Assembly (NCBI GenBank): GCA_007922305.1
Contig: ML677374.1
Location: 11,214,492-11,278,491 of the forward strand
Source of the DNA: Dermatemys mawii
Lineage: Eukaryota; Chordata; Testudines; Dermatemydidae
Length of the DNA stretch: 64,000 nt
Direction of reading: 5' to 3'
The translations under genes and the position numbers were made by a program. The notes beneath the pieces were generated by a model. It was not told where the DNA came from. It saw only the letters and a program-made list of their open reading frames with translations, and ran no database searches. Positions 59,346-64,000 of the stretch are shown in pieces (position 1 is the stretch's first letter; every line of letters begins with the position of its first letter).

Positions 59346-59754
59346 ATTTTCTAACTAAGCGTGTGCAGAGTACTTTATCAAGCTTTTCTACCTGTTGCAG
59401 TAGAGTCTTAAGTAATGCACCTTGTTTAGTCAGGGCATCTCAGTCACTTATGACAGTTACTGAGACAAATATACCTATTGTAGCCTATTGTAATGATCAT
59501 TCTTTCTATGAAAGCCAGTGGTCCAGTGGAGTTGGGAAATACTCTCTTCACAAAATTCCTCTTTGTGTACCAGCAAACAGCTCTTTGTCTTTCTTATAAG
59601 TTCAAGTTACTCTTCTGTTTACCCTCAGAAAAAGGGTGTTGGGGAGAGGTCATGAGAGACTAGAATCCTGTTGTAGTCTTCTCACTTCCTGCAACAGTCT
59701 GTTCTGATTGCAGTTCAAACAGCTGACTGTTGATTGCTGTACAGGAATTAAATT

Positions 59755-59900
59755 AGGTGAGTTAAAAATCATATCAGTCACCCTCGGGCACGCTTGCAGA
59801 TGAGACATAGAATCAAAAGTTTTATGGTAATCAAAGTAAATTGGCTAATTAAAGTCCATTAAAATTGTCAAGTTGAAAATCCAATCCCCTCTCTCTACTT
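59755..59900. other. Candidate conserved noncoding block
   Basis: Repeat-free sequence with a homeodomain-type cluster ggctaattaaagtccattaa (59843-59862) and atcaaaagttttatggtaat just before. Inference from texture only. Confidence 0.28.
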
Positions 59901-60289
59901 CTGCACCTTCTCAACCCTGTCTATTTGACAAACCACATCTGACTTCATTTATTTACTCTGGCAAAATGCACCAGAGATGGACACACTACTGAAGGCATTG
60001 TAAAAGTCAGGGTATACAGTTGTACTCTCACACAGATTATGGGGATACATCCAGTCCTAGAAGACAGTGAAAAGTGTTTTGATTTAAAGTTTACAAACCG
60101 TGTAACTGATTGCAATAGGTCTCAAAGGATTTTATGTTTTACAATATAGACCATAAAACTTAAACTTAAGATAGAGATCTAACTGTACTGAAACTCCCTA
60201 GTTTCAGAAGTGCCCTGTGACTAATATGCTGTGTTATTTCTAAAGTACCTGTCATTTTATTATATATGTGCCTGTTCTAAATTGAAGCC

Positions 60290-60620
60290 AAGAATATCCT
60301 CCTCTGAGAGAGGTTTTTCCCCAATTTTCTGTCAGTATCAAAGAAATTCAGAATGGCATGCAAAGCACCTCCATTAAAGGTGGAAATGACACACGTCATT
60401 TGTACTTTGACATGATGAGAAAATGTCTGATTGCACCATCAAATAATTGCACGCACAATTATTAGGAGCGGCTGTGGTTCATCTGACCTTCAAAGCTTAC
60501 CTGCCTGAGCTGCTTGTGCAATCCGATAGTTAGATGTCTAAATCATATGAATGGCACCCATAAGTAATTGAAGATCCAGTTGTCGGTGCTTGCAAAATCA
60601 AAAGCTGGTTTGAGGCTTTT
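60290..60620. other. Candidate conserved noncoding block
   Basis: About 330 bp with no repeat text, balanced composition and several tight motif clusters, including catcaaataattgcacgcac, gacacacgtcatttg and tcaaagcttacctgcctgag. Inference only. Confidence 0.28.
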
Positions 60621-61724
60621 TTCCAAAATCAGGGTCAAAACTGTTAGGCACTATATTGTGACACAGGCTTTTAATGCCTGATATGTCAGAGGTGTGAGAG
60701 ACCACCTGTAGCTCTCATAAGCATCAGTAGGAACTGCAGGCTATATGAACCTCAGAAAAACAAGCCTTAGTGTTCTCTATACTATAGTATGTAATGTTAT
60801 TGGGAGTGGATTCTTTTCCATATTACTGATTTTTACAATTTTGATCCCTGCTTTCAGGGGGATTGTTAGAAAGCTGGATGGATACTTGTATTTCAAGTAA
60901 GTCATTGGGAATTATGTGCCCGTTGAAATTCTAGGTTGTTTTCCTTTGCTGTTCTGTCGGTCATCTGTGGCCTCAGTATTGATATAGAAGAGGATAGAGT
61001 ATTGTCAGTTTGCCTCCTGGTGCTGTTGGGTTTAATGCCACATGTCTTTTTTCTGCTGGTCTGATCTCACTAATTGTACCTTTTCAGGAGAGTTTTTGTA
61101 GCACCTCTTATGCAATCATGCTGTGACTCTTCCATGGTTTGCCACGCGTTTCTGGTCAGTGGGTACAGCACCTTATATGCACTTTGCAGGTGTCTGAGCC
61201 GTTCACATGTGGCTATCAGGAGGGTGGTTGTCAGTTTCACCTTCTGTTGATGCTCATTTTTAACTAGGTTTCTGCTATTTCTTCTGGTAATGTCTTTGAT
61301 CAGCTGATGCCCACTCCAGAGCCTGTCACTGTTTTTATGAGGTCAAATCCCAAGTATATAAGTGTAAATGCATTTTTATTTGTTCAGGTGAAGGGGAACA
61401 CACAGGTATGCACATGTATAGATGCACACGCAAATATATAAATTACAACCTTAATAATGTTCTTTTAACGTCCTTTGTGTGTGTGTAAAGTCAAGCATTC
61501 AGAAGTTAGGAAGTACTGAATCAAAGCTTCCTGTGTAACCTTAATTGGGTCCCTTGTGCGTGTACATTATGATCCAGTCTTAAATTGCATGATCTCACAT
61601 TGTTTTTCCTGACAGAACTCCTACCTGTGACTCCAGTGGTCTTTTGTCAGGCTCTAAATCAATAATTGCTTTTGTGTACTCATCTTTATCAATCATTAAT
61701 GACCATTTTCAAGCAGATAGCATT

Positions 61725-61840
61725 GCTGGACCAGTCCTACATAACTAGTTCTCACTGTAGTCCCATTGACTTCAGTGAGATTATTGCATAAGTAAGGACT
61801 ATTTATGTAAACAAATGCTCACTGGATTGTGCCCCACAAT
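61725..61840. repeat. Palindromic 'cccattgacttcagtgag' repeat
   Basis: The text ggaccagtcctacataacta gttctcactgtagtcccatt gacttcagtgagattattgc ataagtaaggac ... ctggattgtgcccc is the same class as 24545-24690. Confidence 0.5.
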
Positions 61841-62023
61841 GACCTAACTTAAATGAAGGTCAGGAACAGGTGGGTTAAGAAATGTGCTAATGGCCAAACT
61901 ATAAAATATCAGATGGATAATAGGGTTCTAGCCCTGAAAGGTGTCTGCCCACGTCAAAGCAAATACTTTAAGGCTTGTATACAAGAGCGACTATAGTTAT
62001 CGAAAATGTCTCTACTTTGATAA

Positions 62024-62280
62024 GCAGTGTAGTCTAAAGACCTGAGGCACTGGTCTGGGAGTCAGAAAATTTGATTTCTTTTCAGCTCTGTCACTGAGTT
62101 CCCATATGGCCTTCAGTCAAGTCATTTCATGATTCTGTGCTTTTGTTTCCCCACCCAACCTTTGTCTATTTAGGGCAGGGATTTTTATCTTACCATGTTT
62201 CTGTAAGTGTCTAGCACAGTGGAATCCTGATCATGCTTGAGGCCTCTAAGCACTACTTATTTATTATTAAACATAACAAA
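62024..62280 (+). repeat. Near full-length tRNA-derived SINE, sense
   Basis: The tRNA-like head (gtgtagtctaaagacctgag gcactggtctgggagtcaga) is followed by the CORE-like body (ggccttcagtcaagtcattt ... gcttttgtttcccc) and the tail gtgtctagcacagtggaatc ctgatcatgcttgagg ... ctaagcactacttatttatt. This is the best sense copy, showing that head, body and tail belong together. Confidence 0.65.
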
Positions 62281-63074
62281 TGGATGTAATTATGTAAGGG
62301 ATTGAATTGTATTGTAGTACAAGACAACAAATAATTATATATCAGGAAAGACAGCCATGTTCAGCAAACAGTTCTTACTTGCAAATTGCTCTCAAAAGGA
62401 TATCTTCATTGAAGTCCAGTTTCTTGGTTGCATTTTTGAGCATCACATTGTGTGCTCTCTTTGTGAACTATAGCGTGAGTGAGTTGATGAGTGAGTGAGC
62501 TGATGAAAAAGTATCAGGCTGTTCGATTATTTAGTACATATGGCTCAAAGAGAAGAGTACACCTCTAAGAAAGTCTATTACTTGATGTTAATGGAAAGAG
62601 TACATTTTAATATTACAGTTACTAAGTTCCATCAGTATGTTTTGTGTTGCACAGCACACAGGGAAAAAACTGTCCCTGTCTCAAAGGAGTTCACTTGATA
62701 GAATGTCGGTATGTTTCTAATGGGAAAAAAAAACCTCAAGCCAAAATCTAGTAAATAAAACTGGAGGGAAAAAATCAGTTTGGAATGTGTGACTTGCACA
62801 AATGCAGACGGAAAGCAGGTTGACATCTTAGGTATTGTGAGAAGAAGTGATACATTCTGCAAGGTGAGGTTTCACTGCTTGATTATAAAAATATTTCATT
62901 ATTTCTTCCTTTTTGTTTTGGTGGTCATCCAATTGCAGCCAAACTGTCTGGGCTAAACACTGCTTTGTCTTTCAGTGGTGTAAATCTAGAGTGACTCTGC
63001 TTTTAGTCCCCGCTCCTGCAACTGGATCACTAAGAATTTCTCTACTTTTTTTTTTTTATAGGCAGTGGGAGATG

Positions 63075-63345
63075 TAGGCCAGGTCTACACTACCCACTGG
63101 ATCAGCAGGTAGAGATTGATTTTTTGGGGGATTGACTTATCGCATCTTATCTAGAAGCGATAAATTGATCCCTGAGCGCTCTCTCATCGACTCCAGAACT
63201 CCACCACACCGAGAGGTGCAGGCGGAGTCAACGGAGGAGCAGCAGCAGTTGACTCAGTGCCGTGAAGACACTGAAGTAAGCCTACCTGAATACGTCGACT
63301 TCAGCAATGCTATTCACGTAACTGAAGTTGCATATGTTTCGAAAC
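63075..63345. mobile_element. MITE, 'gattgacttatcgca' family, copy 2
   Basis: The text ggccaggtctacactaccca ctggatcagcaggtagagat ... gcgataaattgatccctgag ... cagcagttgactcagtgccgtgaagacac ... gtcgacttcagcaatgctat is the better-preserved relative of 58086-58330, in the same orientation. Confidence 0.7.
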
Positions 63346-64000
63346 GGAAAATATGTCAGAACTAACCCTTTCCCACGAACAGTTTCAGGTTTGACTAATC
63401 GGTATTTTCTAACGGGGAAAAAAATTGTTTTATTGAAAATTCCACATCCATTCCAAAAGTGCCATAATTTTGGGTGCTTTCTGTTGGGTGCACAACTTGA
63501 GACAGCATAAAGAAGTCTGATTTTCAGAAAGTTCTGAGTCACCAGCATTCTGAAAACCAGGCTTATTTAAAGGTGTCTCAAGTTGGGCACCCAAACCTAC
63601 TTTTGAAAACATTGGCCTTTAGTATTTAATGAAGAATATCACTGGTTGTGCTCACCATTGCTTGACTCTGCAATGGAAAAGCCTGGATTAACTCCACTGT
63701 GGTTTCACTAACATCCACTTCTGATTGTCGATGCTATTTTCAGGAAAAATCTCATGCCTGAAAAAATAAATGGATACTTCACTTCAGCTGAAGACAAGGA
63801 ACATATAACTTTTTGTGATCCCCCTCGTGCTTGTGATCAACTTAAAGAGAACATTGTATAAAATACAGTGATTTTTGTATGTGAAAAGCATCAGAAGAAG
63901 ATGCAGTGTGTGAACGGAAAGTTTAGTGAATAAGTTTTTCAGATGCTGCAATCTGTCATATATCTACTATGGAGTGTCCCTATAATTGTGGTGTTTGTGA

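Larger units (their letters stand above)
46760..64000 (+). other. CALN1: CALN1 downstream intron (partial)
   Basis: This begins with the donor gtaagtgatc and runs off the window. The expected next CALN1 exon, starting near F-D-M-Q-R, was not found. Apart from the repeats listed separately, stretches such as 46800-48280, 49300-50660, 51700-54350, 57000-58000 and 60650-62020 show no coding exon or RNA gene I can support. Confidence 0.8.

Noticed and set aside
46760..64000. Next CALN1 exon (C-terminal half and tail anchor)
   Set aside because: No acceptor followed by the expected F-D-M-Q-type reading was recognised; it probably lies beyond the window.

Overview
The window is vertebrate genomic DNA: AT-rich, intron-dominated and packed with decayed transposons, with no bacterial-type gene density. 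Its repeats are CR1 LINE tails, a Penelope-like element with a GIY-YIG endonuclease remnant, hAT-type MITEs with 8-bp target duplications, foldback MITEs and tRNA-derived MIR/CORE-like SINEs. That mixture is most like a turtle, or at least a non-avian archelosaur. The organism call is inference from remembered repeat families.

The only protein-coding content I can support is two internal exons on the + strand of calneuron-1 (CALN1), a neuronal EF-hand Ca2+ sensor. They lie at 28174-28317 (144 bp) and 46647-46759 (113 bp). Both have consensus splice sites and compatible phases, and they join across an 18,329-bp intron that splits the second EF-hand loop. The rest of the window is three intron segments: 1-28173, 28318-46646 and 46760-64000. 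The N-terminal exon(s) and the C-terminal, membrane-anchor exons were not found here.

Region by region. 1-12 kb holds a solo LTR, TAA/TTA-flanked MITEs, a hAT element with a 24-G tract nested in a SINE, a 58-bp perfect direct duplication and candidate conserved noncoding blocks. 12-16 kb holds an unusual double-foldback element, a hAT MITE and the Penelope-like element. 16-28 kb holds a GC-rich repeat-like tract, AT-rich 'gaaatttt' repeats and a CR1 end. 28-46 kb is the intron between the CALN1 exons, with three CR1 pieces, two related hAT MITEs, several SINEs and a SINE split by a MITE. 46.7-64 kb is the downstream intron, with a T24 tract just after the donor, hAT MITEs, a (CA)n repeat holding a 10-N assembly gap, CR1 pieces and more candidate conserved blocks.

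None of the open reading frames longer than 60 codons looks like a gene. The recognisable ones are pieces of CR1 or Penelope reverse transcriptase/endonuclease.
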